This document shows positions 27,357 to 35,611 of a DNA stretch of 46,138 nt, piece by piece. How positions within the stretch are numbered: position 1 is the stretch's first letter; every line of letters starts with the position of its first letter. The DNA lies in NCBI RefSeq assembly GCF_004000945.1, contig NZ_BIMF01000030.1:1-46138 (forward strand). The letters run 5' to 3'. A program made the translations under genes and the position numbers. This stretch comes from Paenibacillus lautus NBRC 15380. GTDB taxonomy: Bacteria > Bacillota > Bacilli > Paenibacillales > Paenibacillaceae. The notes beneath the pieces are model-generated. The model made no database searches, was not told where the DNA came from, and worked only from the letters and a program-made list of their open reading frames with translations.

Positions 27357-28214
27357 TTACACCTTGATATTCATCATTTTGGTGATCCATAAGAAACAGC
27401 CTCCTAGAGCCGCCAGTGCAAAAGTAGAGATTATGATCCCCGATCCGCTATACATGGACTCCATATAATCGGGAGATGTCATATTCATGAACAGCAGCAG
27501 GAGGAACGGCGCCGCAAGAAGCGCCTTGGATTCAAACCGCTTCTGGGCGATCATGACGGATATCTCCTGCTGAATATCCAGCTTTTCTCCGATGACAGAA
27601 GAGGTTCTGCGCACGACTTCAACCAGATCACCGCCTGTTCGCTTGCAAGTCGAGAAGACATCGGCAAAATTCGTCAGATCCTCCATCCCCGCCCTTCGGG
27701 CAAAATCCTGCAAAGCAGTTTCAATAGGCTCGCCGTACTCCATCCGAGACACAATGACTTTGAGTTCGAAGATCAGATCGCTGCTGCCCCCGGGATCCAG
27801 CAGCAGCAAGTCCTGAACGGCGTCCCTAAACCCATTCTCTACGGAGCGGCCAGCCGACAGAGATGAGGACAAGGAATACAGAGCTTGCTTGAAGTGAAGA
27901 TTCAGCGTCTTGCGCCTGCGTTCCAGCATAAACCGTCGCCAAAATTTAGGGACCGTCAGACCTCCAGTTCCAAGCAGCAGCGACAAAATCAGATTGTGAT
28001 AAAACAGATAACCGATGAAGCAAAACAAAAGGCCGCCAAGGATGACACATCCCATTCTCTGCCTCAGCGAGAGATGATAGACGCCGTAATCCGGGAGAGT
28101 GTTGGTTCGAGCTGGGGCAGCTTGCTCACGCTTTCCAGCCCCCTTACTCCTCTTGATCACCCGCTCGCCTTGACCCTCTTCGGGCGTCAAGAGCGAACCG
28201 CCAGATCGTTTCAT
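27357..28214 (-). CDS. tadB: Tad pilus inner-membrane protein TadB
   Basis: 285 residues from the ATG at 28214, which overlaps the tadA stop as ATGA and has GGAGGTG upstream; a longer frame inside tadA was rejected. The first ~50 residues are basic and polar. The GspF-type core follows: LYSLSSSLSAGRSVENGF and FSTCKRTGGDLVEVVRRTSSVI. Helices occur at about 55-85 and in the last 60 residues. It is the platform partner of TadC. Confidence 0.93.
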   Translation of the reverse strand: MKRSGGSLLTPEEGQGERVIKRSKGAGKREQAAPARTNTLPDYGVYHLSLRQRMGCVILGGLLFCFIGYLFYHNLILSLLLGTGGLTVPKFWRRFMLERRRKTLNLHFKQALYSLSSSLSAGRSVENGFRDAVQDLLLLDPGGSSDLIFELKVIVSRMEYGEPIETALQDFARRAGMEDLTNFADVFSTCKRTGGDLVEVVRRTSSVIGEKLDIQQEISVMIAQKRFESKALLAAPFLLLLFMNMTSPDYMESMYSGSGIIISTFALAALGGCFLWITKMMNIKV

Positions 28215-29461
28215 GGCGTCACCTCCATCATCTTCTGCAGCGGCCAAGTCGTAATCCCGGCCATATGAAGCTTGTCCGCCGATTGAAGCGGGTTGCCGCA
28301 AGGCTCAAGAGACCCAATCACCCGGCCGCCTGATTCGCCCGTCTCGCGGAACCGGTACAGCGGATTCAGCAACACCTCGCCGCCCTCCATTCCAATCACT
28401 TCACTAATCTCCGTTACGCGCCGCGATCGATCCCTAAGCCGGGATAAATGAACGAAAATATCAATCGCCGAGCTAATCTGCTGACGGACTACGCTGATCG
28501 GAAGATCCGCACCGCTCAGCACCATCGTTTCCAAACGGCTGATCATGTCCTGCGTGCTGTTGGCGTGCCCCGTCGACAAACTTCCGTCATGCCCGGTATT
28601 CATCGCCTGCAGCATATCCAGCGCCTCGCTGCCCCGTACCTCGCCCACCACGATCCGATTGGGGCGCATCCGCAGCGAGGAACGAATCAGATCGCGTATC
28701 GCGATTTCCCCCCGGCCTTCCGTGTTGGCATTCCGGGTCTCCAGCGACACGAGATTCGGGACCGTCACGATCTTCAATTCCGCCGAATCCTCGATCGTGA
28801 TGACACGTTCATCAGGCGGAATATACTGCGATAATGCATTCAGAAAAGTCGTCTTCCCCGAACCCGTCCCTCCGCCTATAAAAATATTGTATTTACCCTT
28901 AACCAGGATCCGAAGCTGCTCCGCCGCCTCTTCTGTTAGGGCGCCCCTTCCTACCAGGTCATCCATCGTCATCGGCGATTCCGGAAACTTGCGGATCGTC
29001 ATGGTCGGCCCTTTCAGCGCGATGGGCGGGAGCACGATATTAACCCGCGAGCCATCCTTCAATCTGGCGTCAACGATGGGCGTCGATTCATTCACCACCC
29101 GGTTTACCGTACCGACAATGCTCTGAATGATATCCTCCAGGCGGCTCTGTGATTCGAATTGGAGTGGCAGCTTCTTGACCTCGCCATCCTGTTCAATGAA
29201 TATGTCCTGGTGGCTGTTAATCATAATTTCCGTAATTCGAGGATTATCCACTAATGGTTGAAGCACATCCAACCCGCGAAAAGAATCAAATACCCTACGC
29301 ACCAGCCTCCGCTTCTCAGCGGCTGTCAGCTCCATAAGCTCGCGTCTTCTCCACACCATTTCCTCGATGCGGGCCATCAATTCCGAATTGTTAATGCTCG
29401 CACTCATGTCAAGCTCGGAACGAATCTGGTCACGAACCGACTTGAACGGATCCTCCATCAT
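28211..29461 (-). CDS. tadA: Tad secretion ATPase TadA/CpaF
   Basis: 416 residues from an ATG at 29461 that overlaps the tadZ stop as TGATG (a second ATG follows directly). It is the hexameric ATPase that drives pilin assembly. Walker A is GGGTGSGKT (197-205). The VITIEDSAEL aspartate-box region and the Walker B/His-box strings RPNRIVVGEVRGSEALDMLQAMNTGH and STGHANS are intact. The N-terminal domain has the CpaF pattern ITEIMINSHQDIFIE. The next gene, tadB, overlaps by 4 bp. Confidence 0.96.
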   Translation of the reverse strand: MMEDPFKSVRDQIRSELDMSASINNSELMARIEEMVWRRRELMELTAAEKRRLVRRVFDSFRGLDVLQPLVDNPRITEIMINSHQDIFIEQDGEVKKLPLQFESQSRLEDIIQSIVGTVNRVVNESTPIVDARLKDGSRVNIVLPPIALKGPTMTIRKFPESPMTMDDLVGRGALTEEAAEQLRILVKGKYNIFIGGGTGSGKTTFLNALSQYIPPDERVITIEDSAELKIVTVPNLVSLETRNANTEGRGEIAIRDLIRSSLRMRPNRIVVGEVRGSEALDMLQAMNTGHDGSLSTGHANSTQDMISRLETMVLSGADLPISVVRQQISSAIDIFVHLSRLRDRSRRVTEISEVIGMEGGEVLLNPLYRFRETGESGGRVIGSLEPCGNPLQSADKLHMAGITTWPLQKMMEVTP

Positions 29462-30615
29462 CACTGCCCACCACCCGCATGAACCGGCATGATACCCGAG
29501 CCCTCCAGCAGCTGCTGGCAAAGCTTCAATACCTCCCTTTGATAGATGGGTGAGGACAACAGCAGTTCTTCCCGATGGAGCTGTTTCCATGAAGGAATAT
29601 AAGGCAGGACGCTGTCTATGCTCATATCCTTGCGGGGGAAGCCGTTAACAAGCTGTCCTGTGTATCGATTGACAATGAATCGGCTCCGCTTCTTCACGCT
29701 TCCGAAAAGCGCGGGATCCTTGAGCTCCAATTGATCCATCCACACACAACTTTTATACATACTCATTAAATCATCCAATAAAACCCAGATCAGCACTCCG
29801 GCCTGCTCCAGAACCGTCTGCATTCGTTCTTCCATGTACCCCTCGGTATCTACGACAATGGCATCATATTGATTACACGCTGCAAGGGAAGCTAGCAGCA
29901 AAGCCGTGTCCTCCATGGTCATCTCCGTAATTTCCTTTACATTGAAGCTGGGCTCAAAGGAATCGCACTTCAGGCCATGATGTCTGATGATATAAGGGGT
30001 TATCGACAACTCGGTCCCCGAAGCCGATTCTTGTGACGCCTTAATGTCATACAACAATCTTGAAAAGCTCCCCTCCATGCCCACCGAACCCGAAGGAAAT
30101 AATGCGCTGCTGTTCACCGTCTCCAAATTGAGATAGAACACCTTTAATCCGAGCACGCCCAGCTGCTTCGCCATGTTCATGGCTATCGTTGACTTCCCGC
30201 TCCCGCTCAGGGGAGATACAATGCCAATCACCGAGGCTGTTCCGACATTCAGTTTCTCCAGCGCCCCACCGCTTCGCTTACAGTGGGTGATGATGACTTC
30301 CATCAACTGAGGCAGCGGTTGATACTTGAATGTACTGCTGCCCCCCTCTAAAAGAGAAGAGGATGAATGGCCTTCACTTAGTAGCAGCCAAGGAACCGAA
30401 GTCTCCCCCCGGCTAAGCCAACTCTCCAGCATTTCCGTATCCCCCACGACCAGATTCGGCACTTCCCCCACTTCCATATAATGTAGAAATGAATCGGTAC
30501 GGGTAAATGCGGTCATCTGGAGAGCGGATCCGTAAGAACTTCCATGCAAATAACTCAGCAGCGGTTCGACATACCGGGAATCCTGCACTGCCAGCACAAG
30601 TCGAGCCGGTATCAT
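29461..30615 (-). CDS. tadZ: TadZ/CpaE-like ParA-type ATPase
   Basis: 384 residues. The N-terminal ~120 residues are receiver-like. A MinD/ParA-type ATPase follows with the P-loop SPLSGSGKS (134-142) and the VVDTEG strand. TadZ proteins localise the pilus machine to a site in the cell. It is the first gene of the operon, with GAGGGA eight bases before the ATG. Its transcript leader contains a terminator-like hairpin ending about 30 bases upstream. Confidence 0.88.
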   Translation of the reverse strand: MIPARLVLAVQDSRYVEPLLSYLHGSSYGSALQMTAFTRTDSFLHYMEVGEVPNLVVGDTEMLESWLSRGETSVPWLLLSEGHSSSSLLEGGSSTFKYQPLPQLMEVIITHCKRSGGALEKLNVGTASVIGIVSPLSGSGKSTIAMNMAKQLGVLGLKVFYLNLETVNSSALFPSGSVGMEGSFSRLLYDIKASQESASGTELSITPYIIRHHGLKCDSFEPSFNVKEITEMTMEDTALLLASLAACNQYDAIVVDTEGYMEERMQTVLEQAGVLIWVLLDDLMSMYKSCVWMDQLELKDPALFGSVKKRSRFIVNRYTGQLVNGFPRKDMSIDSVLPYIPSWKQLHREELLLSSPIYQREVLKLCQQLLEGSGIMPVHAGGGQ

Positions 30616-30645
30616 AAAGCCAATCCCTCATTTCTGTAACAACGC

Positions 30646-30695
30646 CAAAAAAAGCACCGTCAAAGGCCGCAATATGCGGTCAATGAACGGTGCTT
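30646..30695 (-). terminator. Intrinsic terminator in the tad operon leader (putative attenuator)
   Basis: On the minus strand a perfect 9-bp stem, AAGCACCGT with ACGGTGCTT (30695-30687 with 30660-30652), encloses a small ACCGC/GCGGC inner hairpin and is followed by seven T. It lies between the tad promoter and tadZ, with no minus-strand gene ahead of it. The plus strand has no T-run after the stem, so it works only toward tadZ. Confidence 0.82.
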
Positions 30696-30720
30696 CCGTT
30701 GCCTGTTATAATTTGACATT

Positions 30721-30749
30721 AGAATATCACAGTTGCAGCAGAACGGCAA
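30721..30749 (-). promoter_or_regulatory. Candidate promoter of the tad operon
   Basis: On the minus strand, TTGCCG (30749-30744), a 17-bp spacer and TATTCT (30726-30721). Transcription would start near 30714, about 20 bases before the leader hairpin. Confidence 0.5.
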
Positions 30750-30786
30750 GATTTTATTTTGATATACAGATAGCCCTTAATCACTA

Positions 30787-30816
30787 TTGTCAAAACAAGG
30801 ATAAATGTCCTACTAT
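30787..30816 (+). promoter_or_regulatory. Candidate promoter of the nuclease gene
   Basis: TTGTCA (30787-30792), 18-bp spacer, TACTAT (30811-30816). The predicted start falls at the LexA-type box. The first half of the ~310-bp tadZ-nuclease gap holds the tad leader and promoter, the second half this promoter and AT-rich repeats of CTATATAG. Confidence 0.45.
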
Positions 30817-30825
30817 ATAGGCTTA

Positions 30826-30837
30826 GAACGAATGTTC
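30826..30837 (+). promoter_or_regulatory. LexA (SOS) box
   Basis: GAAC-GAAT-GTTC, extended to a 14-bp palindrome AGAAC..GTTCT, fits the Gram-positive LexA consensus GAACRNRYGTTC at every position. CTATATAG lies on both sides of it. It overlaps the expected start site of the nuclease gene. Confidence 0.6.
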
Positions 30838-30926
30838 TCTATATAGAAACCTCTTATATAGAATCAACATTATATAAACTCCTAAACCATCTGAACTAAA
30901 CTTCCAAGCCAGGAGAGTGACAACAA

Positions 30927-31793
30927 GTGAACAAACGAATGTTAACCGCTATGCTAACCGCCTTGCTGCTATTGTCAGGCTGCAGCCAGCCGCTGATGTC
31001 CCCGGCGACATCGAACGAAGGAATCGCAACAACCGCTAACTCCGAGGCAAAGACAAGCACCAGCACGACGAATTCAAAACCAACGACCTATCCAACCGAT
31101 GATCTGAATCTTCCGCGGGTAGCCGTGGAACTGGTCAAAGCCGTTGATGGCGACACCATCAGCGTGATGTTCGAAGGCAAAAAAGAGAATGTTCGCATGC
31201 TGCTGGTCGACACGCCCGAGACAAGCCATCCGAAGCTGGGCGTACAGCCATTCGGGCCCGAAGCCAAGGCTTTTACGAAGGAGATCGTGGAACAAGCCGA
31301 CCTTCTTGAATTGGAGTTTGATATCGGTCCGAACCGGGATAAATACTCCAGGCTGCTTGCGTATGTATATGCCGACGGAAAAATGGTCCAGGAATCGCTG
31401 CTTGAAGAAGGACTCGCCCGCGTGGCCTATATCTATCCGCCCAACACCCGCTATGTGGACAAATTTGATGATTTGCAGCGGATCAGCCGGGACCAGGCAC
31501 TCGGCATATGGAGCGTAGAGAACTACGCCCAGGAAGACGGCTTCCATCCGGAGGAGCAGGACGACACTAACGACAAGAACAACGGCAGCCGTAATAATGC
31601 AGCGGCAACCCAAGCTCCGAAAGAGAACGGCCAAGAGTCCAAGCAAGGATGCGACATCAAAGGCAACATCAACTCGAAGGGTGAAAAAATCTACCACACT
31701 CCCGAATCCCCATACTATGAGCGCACAAAGCAGGAGCAGTGGTTCTGCAGCGAGGCAGAAGCCGTCCAGGCCGGTTTCCGGGCCCCGAAGTAA
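30927..31793 (+). CDS. Thermonuclease-family lipoprotein (SNase) with C-terminal Cys domain
   Basis: 288 residues from GTG at 30927 with AGGAG upstream. A lipoprotein signal ends at LSGC (Cys19), so it is anchored outside the membrane. After a Thr/Ser linker comes a staphylococcal-nuclease domain (about 65-200): VDGDT, R90 and E98 in VRMLLVDTPE, and R142 in KYSRLLAYVYADG, which together give the Asp/Arg/Glu/Arg active site. A polar linker leads to a ~48-residue end with CDIKGNINSKGEKIYH and FCSEAEA, similar to the sunset-type domain on other nucleases. It probably degrades extracellular DNA or RNA. Its promoter carries a LexA-type box. Confidence 0.9.
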   Translation: MNKRMLTAMLTALLLLSGCSQPLMSPATSNEGIATTANSEAKTSTSTTNSKPTTYPTDDLNLPRVAVELVKAVDGDTISVMFEGKKENVRMLLVDTPETSHPKLGVQPFGPEAKAFTKEIVEQADLLELEFDIGPNRDKYSRLLAYVYADGKMVQESLLEEGLARVAYIYPPNTRYVDKFDDLQRISRDQALGIWSVENYAQEDGFHPEEQDDTNDKNNGSRNNAAATQAPKENGQESKQGCDIKGNINSKGEKIYHTPESPYYERTKQEQWFCSEAEAVQAGFRAPK

Positions 31794-31811
31794 ACTCATC
31801 TGATATATGAA

Positions 31812-31829
31812 ATGAACGCTCATGTTCAT
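31812..31829. promoter_or_regulatory. Inverted repeat before the PepSY gene
   Basis: ATGAAC-GCTCAT-GTTCAT lies 60 bases before the PepSY start and just upstream of a TATATAA stretch. It looks like an operator for a dimeric regulator. The 6-base spacing does not fit LexA. Confidence 0.4.
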
Positions 31830-31871
31830 CTTATATAAATTTTAGCCGTAATGGAAAAGGAGCCACCAGCC

Positions 31872-33284
31872 ATGGGGAAAAAGAAACCTCCAGCAATCAA
31901 TCCAAATGAAAGTCCACTGCCATATTCAAGCTCTGCCGCATGGTACAAAACCGTCTGGAGATGGCATTTCTATGCCGGCATCATTTTTGCTCCCTTTCTG
32001 ATCATCCTGGCTATCACCGGCTCCGTTTACTTATTCAAGCCTCAGATTGAACAAGCGCTCTATCGGGACTACTACACGGTAACACCTCAGGTTGAACGGG
32101 TAACGCCCAGCAAGCTGGTCGGACAAGTGAAAGAGCTCTACCCTGATGCTACCATTACCAAGTACCGCCCCGGCGAATCGGACTCCCGCTCCACGGAAAT
32201 CAGTTTGACCTCAGGCAGCGAATCCATGACCGTCTTCATGGACCCTTATACCGGAGAGAAGATAGGCGAGTTGAAAGACAAAGACCGCATCATGGACAAA
32301 ATCGAGGAGTTCCACGGTGAGCTGATGGTCGGGACCATCGGGGACCGGATCGTGGAGCTTGCCGCCTGCTGGGCGATCGTGCTGATCATTACCGGGGTGT
32401 ATTTGTGGTTTCCGAAAAATAAAAACAAAAGCAAAAAGAAAAGAAGCCTCGCGGGCATCCTGTACCCGCGTCTAGGCAAGGGCAAGCAGATTCTTCGTAG
32501 AGACCTGCATGCCGTTCCCGCATTCTGGATTGCCGCAGGCATGTTGTTTCTTATTATGACCGGATTGCCCTGGTCAGGCCTGTGGGGTAGTAATTTTCAA
32601 ACCGTGGCGACCAATACCGGTGCCGGCTATCCGCCTTCCATCTGGTCAGGCAGTGCGCCATCCTCCCATGTGGTTCAGACGAAGGAAGTCGCAGAGGTCC
32701 CTTGGGCGGCCGAAAATCTGGAGGTACCTAACTCCACCATCTCCGACTTTACTCCTCTTCCAATCGAAGATGTGATGTATGTGGCCCGAAGCGAGGGGAT
32801 TCATCCAAGCTACACCATCAGCATCCCGCAGCAAGCGGACGGCGTGTACACGTTGTCGGCCTATCCGCCGAAAGCGCAGGACGAAGCCACCATGCATATC
32901 GACCAGTACAGCGGCGCGGTGTTGGCGGATTATCGCTATGATCATTACGGATTCGTCGGCAAAGCCGTTGCTCTTGGCATTACCCTGCATAAAGGAACCC
33001 AGTTCGGCATCGTCAACCAAATCTTCAGTTTGCTTATATGCATAGGCATCATTTTCATTGCGGTAAGCGGTTTGTACTTGTGGTGGAAGCGAAAACCGGA
33101 TCATGGATTGGGGGCACCGAAAGCGCCTGAGGTTAAAGTCAAGAACATGAGGGTATACCTTCTGCTGCTCATCGCTTTGGGAATCCTGTTCCCGCTTGTG
33201 GGCTTGTCGCTCATCATCGTATGGATCATCGATTATTTCATCGTTCGGAGGGTACCGGCGATCAAGACATTTCTGAATGCCTGA
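31872..33284 (+). CDS. PepSY-domain membrane protein (PiuB-like)
   Basis: 470 residues from the ATG at 31872; AAAGGAG nine bases upstream selects it over an ATG 21 bases earlier. Four to five membrane helices are seen: WRWHFYAGIIFAPFLIILAITGSVYLF, ELAACWAIVLIITGVYLWFP, LHAVPAFWIAAGMLFLIMTGLPWSG, and two at the C-terminus. Repeated WRWHFY / LHAVPAFW / LHKGTQFG histidines are typical of the PepSY-associated TM family (DUF2271/PiuB-like), often linked to iron or copper reduction. The next gene, a FixH-like lipoprotein, begins 40 bases later, so the two form an operon. Confidence 0.9.
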   Translation: MGKKKPPAINPNESPLPYSSSAAWYKTVWRWHFYAGIIFAPFLIILAITGSVYLFKPQIEQALYRDYYTVTPQVERVTPSKLVGQVKELYPDATITKYRPGESDSRSTEISLTSGSESMTVFMDPYTGEKIGELKDKDRIMDKIEEFHGELMVGTIGDRIVELAACWAIVLIITGVYLWFPKNKNKSKKKRSLAGILYPRLGKGKQILRRDLHAVPAFWIAAGMLFLIMTGLPWSGLWGSNFQTVATNTGAGYPPSIWSGSAPSSHVVQTKEVAEVPWAAENLEVPNSTISDFTPLPIEDVMYVARSEGIHPSYTISIPQQADGVYTLSAYPPKAQDEATMHIDQYSGAVLADYRYDHYGFVGKAVALGITLHKGTQFGIVNQIFSLLICIGIIFIAVSGLYLWWKRKPDHGLGAPKAPEVKVKNMRVYLLLLIALGILFPLVGLSLIIVWIIDYFIVRRVPAIKTFLNA

Positions 33285-33324
33285 TTCGGTTATATACTCT
33301 AACTACAATAAGGGGTGGCGGTTC

Positions 33325-33801
33325 ATGATCATGAAAAGCCGTGTTATATTATCCGTACTGCTAGCGGTCCTGCTGCTGAGCGCTTGCACGGCCAATCCCG
33401 GCGCAGCCGACCGGTATGAAAAAGAAATCCCGCTGATCGCCGAGGTGAACATTCCGGAGACGTTATCTGTGCATCAACCGGAGACCATTGAAATCATTCT
33501 TACCCAGGCTGGTCAAAGAGTGCCCGATGCGGATTTTGTTCATTACGAGCTGTGGAGCCATGACGGCTCCCTGCGGGATCCCATGACAGATGCGGTAGCG
33601 GTCGGTGATGGCGTGTACACGGTAACCAAAACCTTTGATAAAGAGGGGCTGTATTTTATCAAGCTGCACAGCGGCAACAACGGTTCCATCATCATTCCCC
33701 AGAAACCGTTCGCGGTCGGCAAACTGTCCGAGACCGAGCTTGCCTACCTGCAAGCAGGAACTCCGACATTTCATGAAGGTACGGCAGAACATCATCATTA
33801 A
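33325..33801 (+). CDS. FixH/YtkA-like lipoprotein
   Basis: 158 residues from ATG at 33325, with GGGGTGG six bases upstream. The signal LLLSAC gives a lipidated Cys. The remainder is one Ig-like YtkA/FixH domain (VHYELWSHDG...VYTVTKTFDKEGLYFIKLHS) and ends in EHHH, which may bind metal. Together with the PepSY protein upstream it suggests a surface redox or metal-handling pair; this is inference. Confidence 0.82.
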   Translation: MIMKSRVILSVLLAVLLLSACTANPGAADRYEKEIPLIAEVNIPETLSVHQPETIEIILTQAGQRVPDADFVHYELWSHDGSLRDPMTDAVAVGDGVYTVTKTFDKEGLYFIKLHSGNNGSIIIPQKPFAVGKLSETELAYLQAGTPTFHEGTAEHHH

Positions 33802-33811
33802 TACAAGTGGA

Positions 33812-34237
33812 TTAGGATAAAAACCGGCGCCGAATGTCCGGCGTCGGGATCATGCATTCACTGGATTGCCCAAACCACCGGTAACGGTTCTTTGCCACCC
33901 AGCGGTACACCAGGTTCCGTAAGAATGGGGGAATCAAGATCAGGATATACGACAGCGGCCAAGGAAAGCGAAGATGCCGCGCAATCCGAAGAGCTCCCGT
34001 CGACCTTGTGTAATACTTTCCCTGCTCTATCAGCACCATCGTCTCCGACGTATCTCCATTAAGCCCTCCTTGCTTCAACAGCTCCTGCCCAATCTCGGAT
34101 TGCAGCGAAGCGAAGCGGAAAGCACCCGCAGGATCTCGCTTGATAATGAACTGGGTCAGCCCCTGGCACAAATGGCAGACGCCATCAATCAGCACAATCG
34201 CATATTCCTCATGATTTTCGGTTGCACGATTCTTCAT
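33812..34237 (-). CDS. DCC family thiol-disulfide oxidoreductase-like protein
   Basis: 141 residues from ATG at 34237 with AAGGGAG upstream. The family marker DGVCHLC (Cys21, Cys24) near the N-terminus and RSTGALRIARHL, PFLRNLVYRWVAKNRYRWFG downstream match DUF393. Function in the cell is unknown. Its last codons lie inside a terminator hairpin. It is convergent with the FixH-like gene. Confidence 0.92.
   Translation of the reverse strand: MKNRATENHEEYAIVLIDGVCHLCQGLTQFIIKRDPAGAFRFASLQSEIGQELLKQGGLNGDTSETMVLIEQGKYYTRSTGALRIARHLRFPWPLSYILILIPPFLRNLVYRWVAKNRYRWFGQSSECMIPTPDIRRRFLS
33817..33847 (-). terminator. Terminator overlapping the end of the DCC gene
   Basis: On the minus strand CCGACGCCG-GACATT-CGGCGCCGG (one mismatch) is followed by TTTTTATCC. 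The whole hairpin and T-run are inside the coding sequence, which stops with TAA at 33812. Confidence 0.65.
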
Positions 34238-34271
34238 ATCTTTTTTCGCTCCCTTCACGCCATAAAAAAAG

Positions 34272-34297
34272 AAAAAACGCAGGAGCCCTCTCCTACG
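34272..34297 (-). terminator. Terminator of the 91-residue protein gene
   Basis: Minus strand: CGTAGGAG, 4-base loop, CTCCTGCG (one G-T pair), then TTTTTTC. It separates this gene from the DCC gene. Confidence 0.82.
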
Positions 34298-34323
34298 CTT
34301 GATCAAGTACGCTTATTGGTTTA

Positions 34324-34599
34324 TTACTCAGCAGCTTTGTTCAGCCACTCGCCGTCTTTCATCTGCTGGTCGAATTCGTTCGAGAATTTCTCCATGCATT
34401 TGCATATGAAATCCTTACGACAAACCGGGCAAGGTACTTTCCCAAGTCGGCTAAGCGCAGTCAGTTTCCATTCCGGGAAGCGGTTATAGAATACGCGAAT
34501 ATCCGTTCCGTCAGCCGTGTGGATAATGAATTCGTAAAGCCCTTCTTTTTCATTGCTTCCAGCTGTGGTCACATTTGCAATCTGCGGTCTGTATGGCAT
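34324..34599 (-). CDS. Small protein with CxxC-CxC motif
   Basis: 91 residues from ATG at 34599 (GGGTGA five bases upstream; two starts just upstream are possible). The family is not recognised. The second half holds CPVCRKDFICKC, four Cys suited to bind one zinc ion, preceded by a beta-rich segment (YEFIIHTADGTDIRVFYNRFPEW). It has its own terminator. GTACTT direct repeats lie in its promoter region. Confidence 0.7.
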   Translation of the reverse strand: MPYRPQIANVTTAGSNEKEGLYEFIIHTADGTDIRVFYNRFPEWKLTALSRLGKVPCPVCRKDFICKCMEKFSNEFDQQMKDGEWLNKAAE

Positions 34600-34643
34600 G
34601 TTCATCACCCGTTTATTTTATTTAAATTCCTTATGACTGGTTT

Positions 34644-34659
34644 GTACTTTCTGGTACTT
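34644..34659. repeat. GTACTT direct repeat, 10-bp period
   Basis: GTACTT occurs at 34644-34649 and 34654-34659, one helical turn apart, in the promoter region of the gene at 34324-34599. It could be a regulator site. Confidence 0.35.
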
Positions 34660-34688
34660 AGTCATATTAAAGAATTTTAGAGGTGATG

Positions 34689-34931
34689 TCAACCGAAGAA
34701 CACATCCAGGATCGAGCCAAGCTGCCCCCTCTTTTTACCTTCTAATATATCCGGGTTGAACACTTCCACATATCCGCAGTTCGTGCAGGAAACAAATAGG
34801 AAATGATTGTGCTGGATATCAAACATCTTGCTCAGCCCGGCCCCTGACATCGAGACCTCTTTCGTCTGGCAGTGATTCCCTCCGCATTTGCTGCATACAA
34901 ACCGTTCCTCTATCATTTGTTCAATACGCAT
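34689..34931 (-). CDS. Zinc-ribbon protein
   Basis: 80 residues. Two Cys pairs, CSKCGG near residue 13 and CTNCGY near 49, form a zinc ribbon of the DUF2082-like nucleic-acid-binding type. AAGGGG nine bases upstream supports the ATG at 34931. Target unknown. Confidence 0.85.
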   Translation of the reverse strand: MRIEQMIEERFVCSKCGGNHCQTKEVSMSGAGLSKMFDIQHNHFLFVSCTNCGYVEVFNPDILEGKKRGQLGSILDVFFG

Positions 34932-35017
34932 CTTAAAGCGCCCCTTTCCATTTCATAGCTTTAACTGAAATACGGAGTATCATGTAAAAAGTTTCATATT
35001 CCGCATCGTAAGCCGAC

Positions 35018-35052
35018 AAAAAAGGATGACCCTCCATTTCAGAGGGCCATCC
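35018..35052 (-). terminator. Terminator of ohr
   Basis: Minus strand: GGATGGCCCTC and GAGGGTCATCC pair (one mismatch) and are followed by TTTTTTG, just after the ohr stop. Confidence 0.85.
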
Positions 35053-35066
35053 GAATTTCTTTATGG

Positions 35067-35486
35067 TCAGCTTACGCTTAATTCCACGTCGATGTTGCCT
35101 CGGGTTGCCTTGGAATAAGGGCAAAACGCATGCGCCTTCTTCGCAAGGTCCTCTGCCTGGCTTCGTTCGATACCCGGCATTTCGATCTTCAGCTTCACCG
35201 CAAGCTTGAAGCCGTCAGCGCCTTCGTCCTTTCCGATCATGACCTGGGAGTGTATCACAACGTCCTTGAGCTCGACGCCCTCTTTGCGGGCGATATTAGC
35301 CAGGGCGCTTTCGTAACAGGCGCCATAGCCGGCAGCAAACAGCTGCTCCGGATTGGTTCCTTCACCGCCCGGTCCTCCAAGCTCCTTCGGCATGCTTAGT
35401 TTGTGATTAAGAACCCCATCCGTAGATTCAACAGAGCCTTCGCGCCCTCCAATGACTTTTACATCTGCTGTGTATAATGGTTTCAT
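35067..35486 (-). CDS. ohr: Organic hydroperoxide resistance protein (Ohr/OsmC family)
   Basis: 139 residues, the standard Ohr length. It reduces organic hydroperoxides with a two-Cys centre: Cys57 in YGACYESAL and Cys122 in HAFCPYSKATRGN. The Ohr-type start (LYTADVKVIGGREG) and TNPEQLFAAGY are present. AAGGAGATG precedes the ATG. No OhrR-type MarR regulator is adjacent. Confidence 0.93.
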   Translation of the reverse strand: MKPLYTADVKVIGGREGSVESTDGVLNHKLSMPKELGGPGGEGTNPEQLFAAGYGACYESALANIARKEGVELKDVVIHSQVMIGKDEGADGFKLAVKLKIEMPGIERSQAEDLAKKAHAFCPYSKATRGNIDVELSVS

Positions 35487-35611
35487 GCTCGTTCATCTCC
35501 TTCATGCCCTATTATGATCTCTACATGTACTCTTTAAACTTGCAGCACAAATTGAAACGATAAATAGGGCAACTCGCAAAAGAAACAGCATGTCCCAGCT
35601 CGCAAAGCAAA

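Noticed and set aside
30616..30720. c-di-GMP riboswitch in the tad leader
   Set aside because: The space before the terminator is too short and the GEMM core blocks are missing.
31812..31829. Second LexA box
   Set aside because: The half sites are six bases apart; LexA needs four.
34933..35124. A 63-codon minus-strand frame
   Set aside because: It covers the ohr terminator and the end of ohr in another frame.
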